Positions 46,716-55,867 of a DNA stretch of 64,000 nucleotides are shown piece by piece; positions within the stretch are counted from its first letter, which is position 1; each line of letters opens with the position of its first letter. Position numbers and translations under genes: made by a program. Source of the DNA: Solidesulfovibrio carbinolicus. GTDB lineage: Bacteria > Desulfobacterota > Desulfovibrionia > Desulfovibrionales > Desulfovibrionaceae. Below the pieces are notes generated by a model. The model was not told the DNA's origin. It worked only from the letters and a program-made list of their open reading frames with translations, and did not search any database. The DNA is taken from the NCBI RefSeq assembly GCF_004135975.1, contig NZ_CP026538.1, positions 3,224,001 through 3,288,000 of the forward strand, read 5' to 3'.

Positions 46716-49093
46716 CCTCGACCGCCGACCAGCTTTTCCGCCCGGCCGACGCCGTCATCAACTGGGCCCGCAAAAACAGCCTCTGGCCCTTTTTCTTCGG
46801 GCTTTCCTGCTGCTTCGTCGAGGAAGCCACGGCCTGGGGACCGCGCTACGACATCGCCCGCTTCGGTTCGGAGGTCTTTCGGGGTTCGCCCCGGCAGGCC
46901 GACGTGCTCATCGTTTCGGGCACGATGTTTAAAAAGATCGCCCCGGTGGCCCTGCAGCTCTACGAACAGATGAGTGACCCCAAGTGGGTCATCTCCATGG
47001 GCTCGTGCAGCAATTCCGGCGGCATGTACGACGTCTATTCCGTCGTTCAAGGCTCGGACCAGATTTTGCCCGTCGACGTCTACATCCCGGGCTGCCCGCC
47101 CCGGCCCGAGGCGGTTTTCGAGGGGCTCATGCTCCTGCAAAAAAAGATCGACGCCGGCGAACGCCCCACCCGGCCGGTCTTGCACCTGCCCGGCGGCTCC
47201 CAAGGCGGGCGCGAGGATTATCTTGTCGATGGCCGCACCAAGGCCCGCGACACGCGCGGCCCGGGGTACGCCGGCATCCCCATCCGGGGCACGGCCGCCA
47301 CCGAACCGCGTTTTGCCGGCTCCCGGGCCGAGGTGCTGTGGACCCCGCCGGCCCCGGGACTGACGCTTTCCCGCGAACAGGAAGTGCTGGCCGCCGATCT
47401 GGCCGCCGTCTACGGCGACGAAGCCCGGCTCGCGGCCGGCCCGGACGCGCCCGGCGACATGCCGACCTTTACCGTCGCGCCAAGCCGCATCGCCGACGTC
47501 CTGGCCCATCTGAAACACAAGGCCCCCACCCGCTTCGAGCGGCTGGAAGACCTGACCGCCATCGACGAAACCGCCCGCAAGACTCCGGTCGGCCACGAAG
47601 CCACGGCCGTGTATACCCTGACCTCGCTGTCCCGGGCGACCATGGTGCGGCTTCTCTGCCCGCTGCAAAGCCGCGACGCCACGTTGCCCACGGCCACGGG
47701 CGTATGGAGCGCGGCCAACTGGTACGAGCGCGAGGCGGCCGAGATGTTCGGCCTGCGCTTTGACGGCCACCCCGATCCCCGGCGACTTTTAACCCACCGC
47801 GACTGGGTCAGCCATCCCCTGCGCAAGGACTACGAGGGACGGGCCACCAACATGCCGGCCTTCACCCGCGAGGACTGCGCGCGCCTGGCCCCGGTGGACG
47901 CCGCCGAGATCCTTGGGGAGCGGGCCAAGGACGGCGATTATCTGCTCAATTTCGGCCCCCACCACTACGCCACCCACGGCATCATCCGCTTCGTCATGGC
48001 CCTTCGCGGCGAGCGCATCAAAGCCATGGGCATCGACATCGGCTACCACCACCGGGGCGTGGAAAAGATCGGCGAACGCCAGACCTGGCACCAGTTCATC
48101 CCCTACACCGACCGGGTGGACTACCTGTCCGGCATCGCCAACAACCTGTCCTACGTGACGGCCGTGGAGAAGCTGGCCGGCATCGAGGTTCCGCCCCGGG
48201 CGGCCTATGCCCGGGTCATGCTCTCGGAGTTGTTCCGGCTGTCCAACCACCTCATGTATTTCGGCACCTTCCTGCAGGACCTCGGCATGATGAGCCCCAT
48301 CTTCTACGCTCTGCGGGAGCGCGAGATGGTGCTGGACATCATCGAGACCGTAACCGGCGGCCGGCTGCATCCTTCCTGGCTGCGCCTGGGCGGCCTGGCC
48401 GCCGATCTGCCCGAGGGCTGGAAGGAGCAAGTCGAGGCGTTTGTCAAAATCTTCCCGGCCCGGCTCAAGGAATACCACGCCGGGGTGACCAAAAATCCCA
48501 TCGTCAAGGCCCGGACCAAGGGCGTGGGCGGCATCACGGCAGCCGAGGCCACGGACCGGGGCGTCACCGGCCCCAACCTGCGCGCCGCCGGGGTGAGTTG
48601 GGACCGGCGCAAGGCCATGCCCTACGGGGCCTACGCCGACTTCGACTTCGACGTGCCCACCCGCCAAAACGGCGACTGCTACGACCGCTACCTCGTGCGC
48701 ATGGACGAGATGCGCGAGAGCCTGCGCATCATCAAACAGGCGGCGGCCAGGATGCCGGAAGGCCGCCATCTCTCGGCCGACGCCCGCTACTGCCTGCCCC
48801 AGAAGGACGCGGCGCTTAGAGACATCGAAAGCCTCATCCACCATTTCGTCAATGTGACGCGCGGCCCGCGCCTGCCCTCGGGCATGGCCTACGCGGCCAC
48901 CGAAGCGCCGCGCGGCGAGCAGGGCTATTTCGTGGTCTCCGACGGCGGCTGCCATGCCTACCGGATGCGCATCCGCACTCCGGGATTCGCCAACGTCCAG
49001 GCCCTGCCGCACATCATCGAAGGGCTTTCCATCGCCGACTGCGTGGCCGTGCTGGCCTCCTACGACTACATCCTGCCGGACATCGACCGATAA
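46712..49093 (+). CDS. nuoBCD: fused NADH-quinone oxidoreductase subunits B, C and D
   Basis: 793 residues as one uninterrupted frame. NuoB part (1-about 155): cluster N2 ligands C33, C34 (GLSCCFVEE), C99 (SMGSCS) and C128 (PGCPP). A Pro/Gly linker (about 160-220) follows. NuoC part (about 225-400): [15 protein letters not shown] then [20 protein letters not shown]. NuoD part (about 415-793): [44 protein letters not shown] and end [11 protein letters not shown]. Fusion of C with D is common; fusion of all three is not. It forms the quinone-reducing module carrying cluster N2. The fusion cannot be a read-through artefact, as no stop or start signal intervenes. Confidence 0.96.
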   Translation: MTSTADQLFRPADAVINWARKNSLWPFFFGLSCCFVEEATAWGPRYDIARFGSEVFRGSPRQADVLIVSGTMFKKIAPVALQLYEQMSDPKWVISMGSCSNSGGMYDVYSVVQGSDQILPVDVYIPGCPPRPEAVFEGLMLLQKKIDAGERPTRPVLHLPGGSQGGREDYLVDGRTKARDTRGPGYAGIPIRGTAATEPRFAGSRAEVLWTPPAPGLTLSREQEVLAADLAAVYGDEARLAAGPDAPGDMPTFTVAPSRIADVLAHLKHKAPTRFERLEDLTAIDETARKTPVGHEATAVYTLTSLSRATMVRLLCPLQSRDATLPTATGVWSAANWYEREAAEMFGLRFDGHPDPRRLLTHRDWVSHPLRKDYEGRATNMPAFTREDCARLAPVDAAEILGERAKDGDYLLNFGPHHYATHGIIRFVMALRGERIKAMGIDIGYHHRGVEKIGERQTWHQFIPYTDRVDYLSGIANNLSYVTAVEKLAGIEVPPRAAYARVMLSELFRLSNHLMYFGTFLQDLGMMSPIFYALREREMVLDIIETVTGGRLHPSWLRLGGLAADLPEGWKEQVEAFVKIFPARLKEYHAGVTKNPIVKARTKGVGGITAAEATDRGVTGPNLRAAGVSWDRRKAMPYGAYADFDFDVPTRQNGDCYDRYLVRMDEMRESLRIIKQAAARMPEGRHLSADARYCLPQKDAALRDIESLIHHFVNVTRGPRLPSGMAYAATEAPRGEQGYFVVSDGGCHAYRMRIRTPGFANVQALPHIIEGLSIADCVAVLASYDYILPDIDR

Positions 49094-49177
49094 GCCGCCA
49101 TGACGACGCCCGCCCAGCCACGCCAAAACCGCCGCTCACCAGCCAAGACGCGGCAACGCCCGGAGGCCTGACGCCCC

Positions 49178-49678
49178 ATGTCGCCCCTGCCGCCCGAACT
49201 TCAAGCCGAACTGCGCCGCCTCGTCACCGCCGTGGACAATCCCCGCGAGGCCGCCGTGGACGTCATGTACGCCCTGCAGCACCACTACGGCTATCTCTGC
49301 GACGAAGCCATGCACCGGGCCGCCGAGGTCCTCGGCATGACCACCCTCGAACTCGAATCCCTGGCCACCTTCTACGACTACCTCTACCGCCGGCCCGTAG
49401 GACGCTACGTCATCCACGTCTGCGACTCGGTGGTCTGCTGGATGTTCCACCAGGATTCCATCTTCGACTACCTCTGCCGCACCCTGGGCGTGCCGCCCGG
49501 CGGCACCACCGAAGACGGCCTGTTTACCGTGCTGCCGGCGGCCTGCGTGGGCAACTGCCACAACGCCCCGACCATGCTTATAAACGGCCGCTTCTACGAC
49601 CGTCTCACCCCCGAGGCCGTGGACGCCGTCATCGCCGAACTGCGGGCGGGAACCGAGGAGCCGGTGCGATGCAAGTAG
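49178..49678 (+). CDS. nuoE: NADH-quinone oxidoreductase subunit E
   Basis: 166 residues, ATG at 49178. Binds the [2Fe-2S] cluster N1a in the NADH-dehydrogenase module. The four ligands are visible in two pairs: C-D-S-V-V-C (from about residue 87) and C-V-G-N-C (near 125). The N-terminal helical part contains HHYGYLCDEAMHRAAEVLGM. The 84-base gap after nuoBCD is the widest early gap in the operon. It overlaps nuoF by 10 bases. Confidence 0.95.
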   Translation: MSPLPPELQAELRRLVTAVDNPREAAVDVMYALQHHYGYLCDEAMHRAAEVLGMTTLELESLATFYDYLYRRPVGRYVIHVCDSVVCWMFHQDSIFDYLCRTLGVPPGGTTEDGLFTVLPAACVGNCHNAPTMLINGRFYDRLTPEAVDAVIAELRAGTEEPVRCK

Positions 49679-51033
49679 ACATCCCGCAAGTGCTGTTCAA
49701 AAACCGCCACCTCGGCCGGCCGGCCACCATCGACGAATACATGGCCGGCGGCGGCTACGAGGCCCTTCGCGCCACCATCGGCCAGCGCACCCCGGCCGAA
49801 GTGCTCCAACTCGTCCTTGACGCCGACCTGCGCGGCCGGGGCGGGGCCGGCTTTCCGGCCGGCCGCAAATGGCAGGGCATCCCGGCCGACCACGTGGGCA
49901 CCCGCTACGTGGTCATCAACACCGACGAGATGGAGCCCGGCACCTTCAAGGACCGCATCCTGGTCAACGTCGATCCCCACCTCGTCATCGAAGGCATCAT
50001 CCTGTGCGCCTACGCCGTGGGGGCTTGCGAAGGCGTGTTTTTCATCCGCCCCTCCTACGAGGGCGACGCCCGGCTCATCGAACAGGAAACCCAAGTGGCC
50101 CGGGAGCGGGGGCTTCTTGGCAAGAACATCCTGGGCACGGAATTCTGCTTCGACGTCCACGTCCACCGAAGCGCTGGCCGCTACATCTGCGGCGAGGCCT
50201 CGGCCCAGATCAAGGCCATCTCGGGACTTCGCCCCAATCCCCGCAAGGGCGGACCGCGCACCAGCGTGAAGGGCTTGTGGGACTGCCCGACCATCGTCAA
50301 CAATTTGGAAACCCTGGCCAATCTGCCCGGCATCGTGCGAAACGGGCCGGCCTGGTTCAAATCCCTGGCCCGCTCGGAAACCGGCTCGGGCACCAAGCTC
50401 TACAGCGTCTCGGGCCAGGTCGCCCGTCCCGGCTGCTACGAGCTGCCCATCGGCGTCACCATCCGCGAGATCATCTTCGAACACGCCGGCGGTATGCCCC
50501 CGGGCAAGACGTTCAAGACCGTCATCCCCGGCGGCGCGTCCACGCCCTATCTGCCCGAGGCCCTGCTCGACCTGGAAATGGACTTCGACCCGATGAAAAA
50601 GGCCGGTCAGCGCTTCGGCACGGCCTCGCTCATGGTCTTCGACAAGGACACCTGTCTGGTCGGGGCCACCTTGTCGCTCATGGAATTTTTCGCCCGGGAA
50701 TCCTGCGGCTGGTGCACGCCCTGCCGCGAGGGCATCCCCTACGTGCGCGAGCTGTTGCGCCGCATCGAAAGCGGCGAGGGGACCGAGGAACACATCGCCA
50801 TGCTCCAGGAGATGCTGCCCGTCCTCGACCTCGCCTACTGCGCCTTTGCCCCGGGCGCGGCCGAGCCGTTGCGGGGCTTGCTCACCCATTTCATGGACGA
50901 GGTCCTGGCGCACGTGACCGAAAAGCGCTGCCCCTTCGGCAACCCGCCGCCCCATGTGCGCGGCAAGGCCTGCGGCACCCGGCCGCCCCAGTTCGGCCCC
51001 ACCCCCTGCCCGGAGGACCAATGCCCGATCTGA
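49669..51033 (+). CDS. nuoF: NADH-quinone oxidoreductase subunit F
   Basis: 454 residues. FMN and NADH site: GRGGAGFPAGRKW near residues 53-65, then VINTDEMEPGTFKDR. NADH-binding region: GAGAY-type loop replaced by RYICGEASAQIKAISGLR. N3 [4Fe-4S] ligands: E-S-C-G-W-C-T-P-C-R-E-G (about 343-355) and a later C in LDLAYCAF. It takes electrons from NADH and passes them into the Fe-S chain. The last 13 bases overlap nuoG. Some family members act with ferredoxin or NADPH, but the NuoE/F/G set here looks standard. Confidence 0.95.
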   Translation: MQVDIPQVLFKNRHLGRPATIDEYMAGGGYEALRATIGQRTPAEVLQLVLDADLRGRGGAGFPAGRKWQGIPADHVGTRYVVINTDEMEPGTFKDRILVNVDPHLVIEGIILCAYAVGACEGVFFIRPSYEGDARLIEQETQVARERGLLGKNILGTEFCFDVHVHRSAGRYICGEASAQIKAISGLRPNPRKGGPRTSVKGLWDCPTIVNNLETLANLPGIVRNGPAWFKSLARSETGSGTKLYSVSGQVARPGCYELPIGVTIREIIFEHAGGMPPGKTFKTVIPGGASTPYLPEALLDLEMDFDPMKKAGQRFGTASLMVFDKDTCLVGATLSLMEFFARESCGWCTPCREGIPYVRELLRRIESGEGTEEHIAMLQEMLPVLDLAYCAFAPGAAEPLRGLLTHFMDEVLAHVTEKRCPFGNPPPHVRGKACGTRPPQFGPTPCPEDQCPI

Positions 51034-53396
51034 TCATCGACGGTCGCCCCATCTCCGTGGAAAAGGGCGTTTCGGTCATCGAGGCCGCCGAGCGGGCGGG
51101 GGTCATGATCCCGCGCTTTTGCTGGCACAAGGCCCTGGGCGCGGCCGGAGCCTGCCGGCTGTGCGCCGTGATGTTCGTCGAGGGGCCGGTCAAGGGCCTG
51201 GAGATGAGCTGCATGACCCCGGCCGCCGACGGCATGGTGGTCGAGACCGGCCACCCCAAGGCCGTGGCCTTTCGCCGCCAGATCATCGAACTGCTCATGG
51301 CCAACCACCCCCATGACTGCCCGGTCTGCGACGAGGGCGGCCACTGCCTGCTCCAGGACGAAACCATCTCCGGCGGCCACAGCCTGCGCCGCTTCCCGGG
51401 CCGCAAGCGCACCTATCAGGACCAGGATCTGGGGCCGTTTATCCAGCACGAGATGAACCGCTGCATCCACTGCTACCGCTGCGCCCGGTTCTATCAGGAG
51501 TATTGCGGCTACCGCGACTTCGGCCCCATGCAAAACGCCAACCGCGTCTATTTCGGCCGGTTCGAGGACGGCCCTCTGGAAAATCCCTTTGCCGGCAATC
51601 TGGCCGACCTGTGCCCCACCGGCACGCTCACCGACAAGCCCGGCCGGTTCGTGGCCCGGCGCTGGGACTGCCAGCGCGCCCCGTCGGTGTGTCTGCATTG
51701 TTCCCTTGGCTGCAACGTCACGGCCTTGTCCCGCTACCGGCGGGTGGCCCGCGTCGAGGCCCGGGACAACGCCGCAGTCAACGGCGCGTTTATTTGCGAC
51801 CGGGGGCGTTACGGCTTCGGCTACCAGTCCGCCCCGGACCGGCCGCGCTTGCCCCAGACCGCCGGCCGGCCGGTCGCGGTGGATGAGGCCCTGCGGGCCG
51901 CCGCCGGGCTGCTGGCGGCGGCGGCCAAACGCCACGGCCCGGCCGCCGTGGCCGTTGTCGGCGGCCAGCGCTCCACCATGGAAACCCAGGCTGCAGTGAT
52001 TGCCCTGGCCCGGGCGGCCGGCTGGCGCGGACCGGCCTTTTTCGCCGCCGCCCGGGAGCAAGGGCAAGTCCGGCAAGCGCTGTACGCCCTCACCCCCGCC
52101 CGCGCCCGGTCCCTGGCCGACCTCGCCAAGGCCGACGCCGTGCTGGCGGTTGGCCTGTCGCCGCTTGCCGACGCGCCCATGCTGACCCTGGCCCTGCGTC
52201 AGGCCGCCCGGGCCGGAGCCAAGGTCTTCCTGGCCGATCCCCGGCCCCTGGCCCTACCCCTGGACCACGTCCATCTGCCCCTGGCCCCGGGCCAGTTGGC
52301 GGCTGTCCTGGCCGTGGCCGGGGCCGGCGAGGACGCCTCGGGACTTATCCAGCAAAAATTCCCTCTGGCTCCCGAGCTGTGGCCGCGTCTGGAAGCCCTG
52401 GCCAAGGCCATGGCCGGGGCCAAGCACCCGGCCATCGTGTACGCCCCGGCCCTGGCCGGCAGCCTGCCGGACGGCGACCGTTTCGGGTTGCTGCCGGTAT
52501 TGTCTGCGGCCGGCGCGGCCGGCGCGGCCTTGCTGGCCCCGGCCCAGGCCCCGAGCCTGGACGATCTGGCCGCCGAGGTGGCCGCCGGCCGGATCAAGGC
52601 CGTCATTGCCGTGGAAACCGACCTTTTCGCCGCCGCCCCGGCCCTGGCCGCCCGGCTCGCCGCCCTGGAGGCCCTGATCGTCCTCGATCATCTGCCCACG
52701 CCCACCGTGGCCGCCGCCCAGGTGTTTTTGCCCTCCGCCGACCTGTTCGAGACTGGCGGAACCCTTGCCGCCAGCGACGGCCGGCTCCAGCGCGCCGAAC
52801 CGGTCCAGGCCCCGGGCCTGTCCGTGCTGGCCGACGGCGCGGGCGACCATCCGCCCCGGGACTACGCCCGGCCGCTTCCCGGCACGGACCCGGCCCCGGC
52901 CGCCTTCTGGTGCGACCGCCTGGGCCGCGCCCTTTCTGTGGAGCTGCCGCGCCATCCCCTGGCCGAGGCCCTGGCCGCGCATCCCGTCCTGGCCGGCCTG
53001 GACCCGCTGACGCTTCCCGACCAAGGCCTGCGCCCGGCCTACCCCGGCCGGGAGCCGGCCACGCCCGAATCGGCCGCGCCTTCGCCTGCCGAGGGCTTGG
53101 CCGTGGTTCTGGAAACGCCCTTTTTCGGCGGGGACGAGCTGTCCCGATACGCGCCGCTGGTCGCCGGCAAGACCGGGCCGGCCGTGGTCCTGCTCCATCC
53201 CGACGATGCCGCCGGCCTGGGTCTCGTCGACGGCGCGACGGCCGCCCTAGGCAACGGCGACGCGCCGGCCACGGCCGTAGTACGCCTCGACCCTGGCCTG
53301 GCCCGTGGCGTGGTGGTCGTGCCCCGGCTGCCGCAATTCGCCGCCCTGCCCCCGACGATTGGACCAGACGACTTGGGCCGGAGGAAAACGTCATGA
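51021..53396 (+). CDS. nuoG: NADH-quinone oxidoreductase subunit G
   Basis: 791 residues from the ATG at 51021. N-terminal [2Fe-2S] (N1b): C near 34, then C-R-L-C at about 46-49. His-Cys cluster (N5): H-P-H-D-C-P-V-C-D-E-G-G-H-C. N4: C-I-H-C-Y-R-C...C. The molybdopterin-like part begins with C-L-H-C-S-L-G-C plus a later C, the ligands of cluster N7, which only some bacteria keep. The rest (about 300-790) is an Ala/Leu/Pro-rich degenerate molybdopterin-oxidoreductase fold with no molybdenum role. Stop overlaps nuoH start (ATGA). Confidence 0.95.
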   Translation: MPDLIIDGRPISVEKGVSVIEAAERAGVMIPRFCWHKALGAAGACRLCAVMFVEGPVKGLEMSCMTPAADGMVVETGHPKAVAFRRQIIELLMANHPHDCPVCDEGGHCLLQDETISGGHSLRRFPGRKRTYQDQDLGPFIQHEMNRCIHCYRCARFYQEYCGYRDFGPMQNANRVYFGRFEDGPLENPFAGNLADLCPTGTLTDKPGRFVARRWDCQRAPSVCLHCSLGCNVTALSRYRRVARVEARDNAAVNGAFICDRGRYGFGYQSAPDRPRLPQTAGRPVAVDEALRAAAGLLAAAAKRHGPAAVAVVGGQRSTMETQAAVIALARAAGWRGPAFFAAAREQGQVRQALYALTPARARSLADLAKADAVLAVGLSPLADAPMLTLALRQAARAGAKVFLADPRPLALPLDHVHLPLAPGQLAAVLAVAGAGEDASGLIQQKFPLAPELWPRLEALAKAMAGAKHPAIVYAPALAGSLPDGDRFGLLPVLSAAGAAGAALLAPAQAPSLDDLAAEVAAGRIKAVIAVETDLFAAAPALAARLAALEALIVLDHLPTPTVAAAQVFLPSADLFETGGTLAASDGRLQRAEPVQAPGLSVLADGAGDHPPRDYARPLPGTDPAPAAFWCDRLGRALSVELPRHPLAEALAAHPVLAGLDPLTLPDQGLRPAYPGREPATPESAAPSPAEGLAVVLETPFFGGDELSRYAPLVAGKTGPAVVLLHPDDAAGLGLVDGATAALGNGDAPATAVVRLDPGLARGVVVVPRLPQFAALPPTIGPDDLGRRKTS

Positions 53397-54388
53397 CCGC
53401 GGAACTGCTCATCGGCGTCGGCGTCATGCTCGTCAAAATGGCCGTGGCCCTGGCTGTGGCCCTGGGGCTGGCCGCCTACATGATTCTCCTGGAGCGAAAA
53501 CTCCTGGGCCGGTTCCAGGTCCGCTACGGCCCCAACCGGGTCGGCTACTTCGGCCTGCTCCAGCCCCTGGCCGACGGCCTCAAGATGCTGCTGAAAGAAG
53601 ACATCATCCCCGACGGCGTGGACCGCCGCATCTTCCTCGTGGCCCCGGCCGTGGTCGCCGGAATGGCGCTTTTCGCCTTCATGCTGGTGCCCTTTGGCGA
53701 GACGCTCACCATCCTCGGCCACGCCGTGCCCCAGGTCATCGTGCGCACCAACGTCGGGCTGCTGCTGGTCCTGGCCCTGTCGTCGCTCGCCGTCTACGGC
53801 CTGGCCCTGGGGGCCTGGACCTCGGACAACAAGTACAGCTTGCTGGGCGGCATTCGCGGCGCGGCCCAGATGATCAGCTACGAGCTGGCCCTTGGGCTGT
53901 CGCTTGTGCCCGTGGTCATGCGGGCCCGGTCGCTCGACCTCTCCGACATCGTGGCCGCCCAGTCCGGGCTGCCCTTCGCCGTCACGGAACCCTTTGCCTT
54001 TCTCCTCTTCATCATCGCCGCCCTGGCCGAGACCAAGCGCATCCCCTTCGACCTGCCCGAAGCCGAAAACGAGCTGCAGGCCGGCTTCCACACCGAGTAT
54101 TCCGGCATGCGCTTCGCCCTGTTCTTCGTCGGCGAATACGTCAACATGGTGCTTTTGGGCGCGCTTATCGCCGTCTTTTTCCTCGGCGGCTGGCACGGGC
54201 CGATCCTGCCGCCCATCGTCTGGCTGGGGATCAAGGTCCTGGCCGTGCCGGTCTTTCTCATCTGGACCCGGGCCTCGCTGCCGCGCCTGCGCTACGACCA
54301 GCTCATGGCCCTGGGCTGGAAGGTTCTCGTGCCCCTGGCGCTGCTCAATGTCCTTCTAACCGGCGCGATTCTCGTGGCCGCCGCCTGA
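53393..54388 (+). CDS. nuoH: NADH-quinone oxidoreductase subunit H
   Basis: 331 residues, about eight membrane helices. Conserved quinone-channel motifs: ERKLLGRFQVRYGPNRVGYF, then GLKMLLKEDIIP, SWTSDNK-like AWTSDNKYSLLGGIRGAAQM and the charged loop AETKRIPFDLPEAENELQAG. NuoH lines the quinone site at the base of the membrane arm. Shares ATGA with nuoG and is followed by nuoI after 8 bases. Confidence 0.96.
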   Translation: MTAELLIGVGVMLVKMAVALAVALGLAAYMILLERKLLGRFQVRYGPNRVGYFGLLQPLADGLKMLLKEDIIPDGVDRRIFLVAPAVVAGMALFAFMLVPFGETLTILGHAVPQVIVRTNVGLLLVLALSSLAVYGLALGAWTSDNKYSLLGGIRGAAQMISYELALGLSLVPVVMRARSLDLSDIVAAQSGLPFAVTEPFAFLLFIIAALAETKRIPFDLPEAENELQAGFHTEYSGMRFALFFVGEYVNMVLLGALIAVFFLGGWHGPILPPIVWLGIKVLAVPVFLIWTRASLPRLRYDQLMALGWKVLVPLALLNVLLTGAILVAAA

Positions 54389-54396
54389 GGCAATCC

Positions 54397-54954
54397 ATGG
54401 CCGACGAAAAACACAGCCTGCTCGGGGCGGTCATCGAAGGCGCGGCCGGCCTGGCCGGCTCCTATGCCGCCACCCTCACCCACCTGTTCCGTAAGCCCGT
54501 CACCGAACAGTACCCGGAATACAAGCGCCCCATGCCCGCGCGCACGCGCGGCCGCATCATCCTGACCCGCTCCCCCGACGGCAACGAACGCTGCGTGGCC
54601 TGCTACCTGTGCTCCGGGGCCTGCCCGGTCAACTGCATCTCCATGCAGTCCGAGGAAGGCGAAAACGGCCGCCGCCAGGCCGCCTGGTTTCGCATCAACT
54701 TCGCCCGCTGCATCTACTGCGGCCTGTGCGAGGAGGCCTGCCCCACCCTGGCCCTGCAGCTCACGCCCGAATTCGCCTTCTGCAAGGACGACATCGCCGA
54801 CTTCGTCTACGAAAAGGAACAACTCCTCGTGGACCACGGCGGCAAGCATCCCGACTACGACTTCTACGCCCACGCCGGCATCGCCGCCGGCACGCCCAAG
54901 GGCAGCCATATTGATGAAGACGAGCCGGTGGATGTGAAGAGTATTATGCCCTGA
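54397..54954 (+). CDS. nuoI: NADH-quinone oxidoreductase subunit I
   Basis: 185 residues. Two full [4Fe-4S] ferredoxin motifs: C-V-A-C-Y-L-C-S-G-A-C-P and C-I-Y-C-G-L-C-E-E-A-C-P (N6a and N6b). N-terminal amphipathic helix (about 5-30) anchors it to the membrane arm. It relays electrons from NuoG toward NuoB's N2. A copy of the GCCTCC repeat begins 16 bases after its stop, in the middle of the operon. Confidence 0.95.
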   Translation: MADEKHSLLGAVIEGAAGLAGSYAATLTHLFRKPVTEQYPEYKRPMPARTRGRIILTRSPDGNERCVACYLCSGACPVNCISMQSEEGENGRRQAAWFRINFARCIYCGLCEEACPTLALQLTPEFAFCKDDIADFVYEKEQLLVDHGGKHPDYDFYAHAGIAAGTPKGSHIDEDEPVDVKSIMP

Positions 54955-54970
54955 CGGGCAGGGGAAAAGA

Positions 54971-55009
54971 GCCTCCGGCGGCCGGGGGCCTGAGGCCCCC
55001 GGACCCCCC
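54971..55009 (+). repeat. GCCTCC palindromic element, copy 6 (between nuoI and nuoJ)
   Basis: GCCTCCGGCGGCCGGGGGCC then TGAGGCCCCCGGACCCCCC, followed by ATATGGGG so that CCCCATATGGGG forms a second palindrome. Oriented with transcription. Nearly identical to copy 7. Confidence 0.9.
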
Positions 55010-55034
55010 ATATGGGGAAAATGAGGAGTAAACA

Positions 55035-55559
55035 ATGACACCGCTTGGCGCGCTGTTTTATTTGTTCGCCGCCCTGGGCCTGGGCGCGGCCGTGCTCACC
55101 GCCACCCGGCGCAATCCCGTCCATGCCGTGTGCTGCGCCGTGGCCGTGTTTCTGTCGGTGGGGGCCATGCTGGCCGTGCTTGGCGCGCCGCTGCCGGGCG
55201 TACTGACCGTCGTGGTCTACGCCGGAGCCATCATGGTGCTCTTTCTCTTCGTCATCATGCTGCTTGGCCTGCCGGCCGGCGACGGCGCCCTGCCCCCGGG
55301 CCGGTTCCTCGTCCCGGCCACCCTGGCCGCCGCCACCCTGGTGGCCCTGTTCGCCCTGATCGGGGCCGATCCCACGGCCAAGACCCTGCTGCCGGCGGCC
55401 ATGGCCGGACCGGCCGCCGTGGGGATCATCCTTTTTGACAAATACTGGCTGGCCGTGGAAGCCGTCTCCATCCTGCTGTTTGCCGCCTTGGCCGCCGTCA
55501 TGCTCCTGGGCCGGGGCAAAACCGGCCGCAAAACCGCCGCCGGAGGTCGGGCCGCATGA
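55035..55559 (+). CDS. nuoJ: NADH-quinone oxidoreductase subunit J
   Basis: 174 residues, five membrane helices. Conserved helix 3: GVLTVVVYAGAIMVLFLFVI and then MLLG, which contains the pi-bulge region of the E-channel. ATG at 55035 is preceded by GAGGAG. The stop overlaps nuoK by 4 bases. It starts a new translation unit after the repeat at 54971-55009. Confidence 0.95.
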   Translation: MTPLGALFYLFAALGLGAAVLTATRRNPVHAVCCAVAVFLSVGAMLAVLGAPLPGVLTVVVYAGAIMVLFLFVIMLLGLPAGDGALPPGRFLVPATLAAATLVALFALIGADPTAKTLLPAAMAGPAAVGIILFDKYWLAVEAVSILLFAALAAVMLLGRGKTGRKTAAGGRAA

Positions 55560-55867
55560 TCGTGCCCCTTTCCCATGTCCTGGCCGTGGCCGCCCTGCTC
55601 TTCGCCGTCGGCGGCGTCATGGCCGCTGCCCGGCGCTCGATTCTCCTCATCCTCATCGGCGTGGAATTCATGCTGGCCGCCGCCGGACTGGCCTTTGCCG
55701 GCGCGGGGCTCGCCTGGAACAACCTCGACGGCCAGGCTGCCGTCATCATTATCATGGGCCTGGCTTCCGCCGAAGCCGGCCTGGGTCTGGCGCTCCTCGT
55801 CCACGGCCGTCGCGGCGGCGGCACCGACCGCGCCGACAGCTACCACCGCCTCGGGGAGGAGTCATGA
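55556..55867 (+). CDS. nuoK: NADH-quinone oxidoreductase subunit K
   Basis: 103 residues, three membrane helices, usual NuoK length. The two key glutamates of the proton path are present: G-V-E-F-M-L in helix 2 and A-S-A-E-A-G-L-G-L-A-L in helix 3. It overlaps nuoJ and nuoL by 4 bases each, so all three are translationally coupled. Confidence 0.95.
   Translation: MIVPLSHVLAVAALLFAVGGVMAAARRSILLILIGVEFMLAAAGLAFAGAGLAWNNLDGQAAVIIIMGLASAEAGLGLALLVHGRRGGGTDRADSYHRLGEES

Noticed and set aside
49869-51020. Upstream extension of nuoG
   Set aside because: Overlaps nuoF in another frame; NuoG ferredoxin fold starts properly at 51021.
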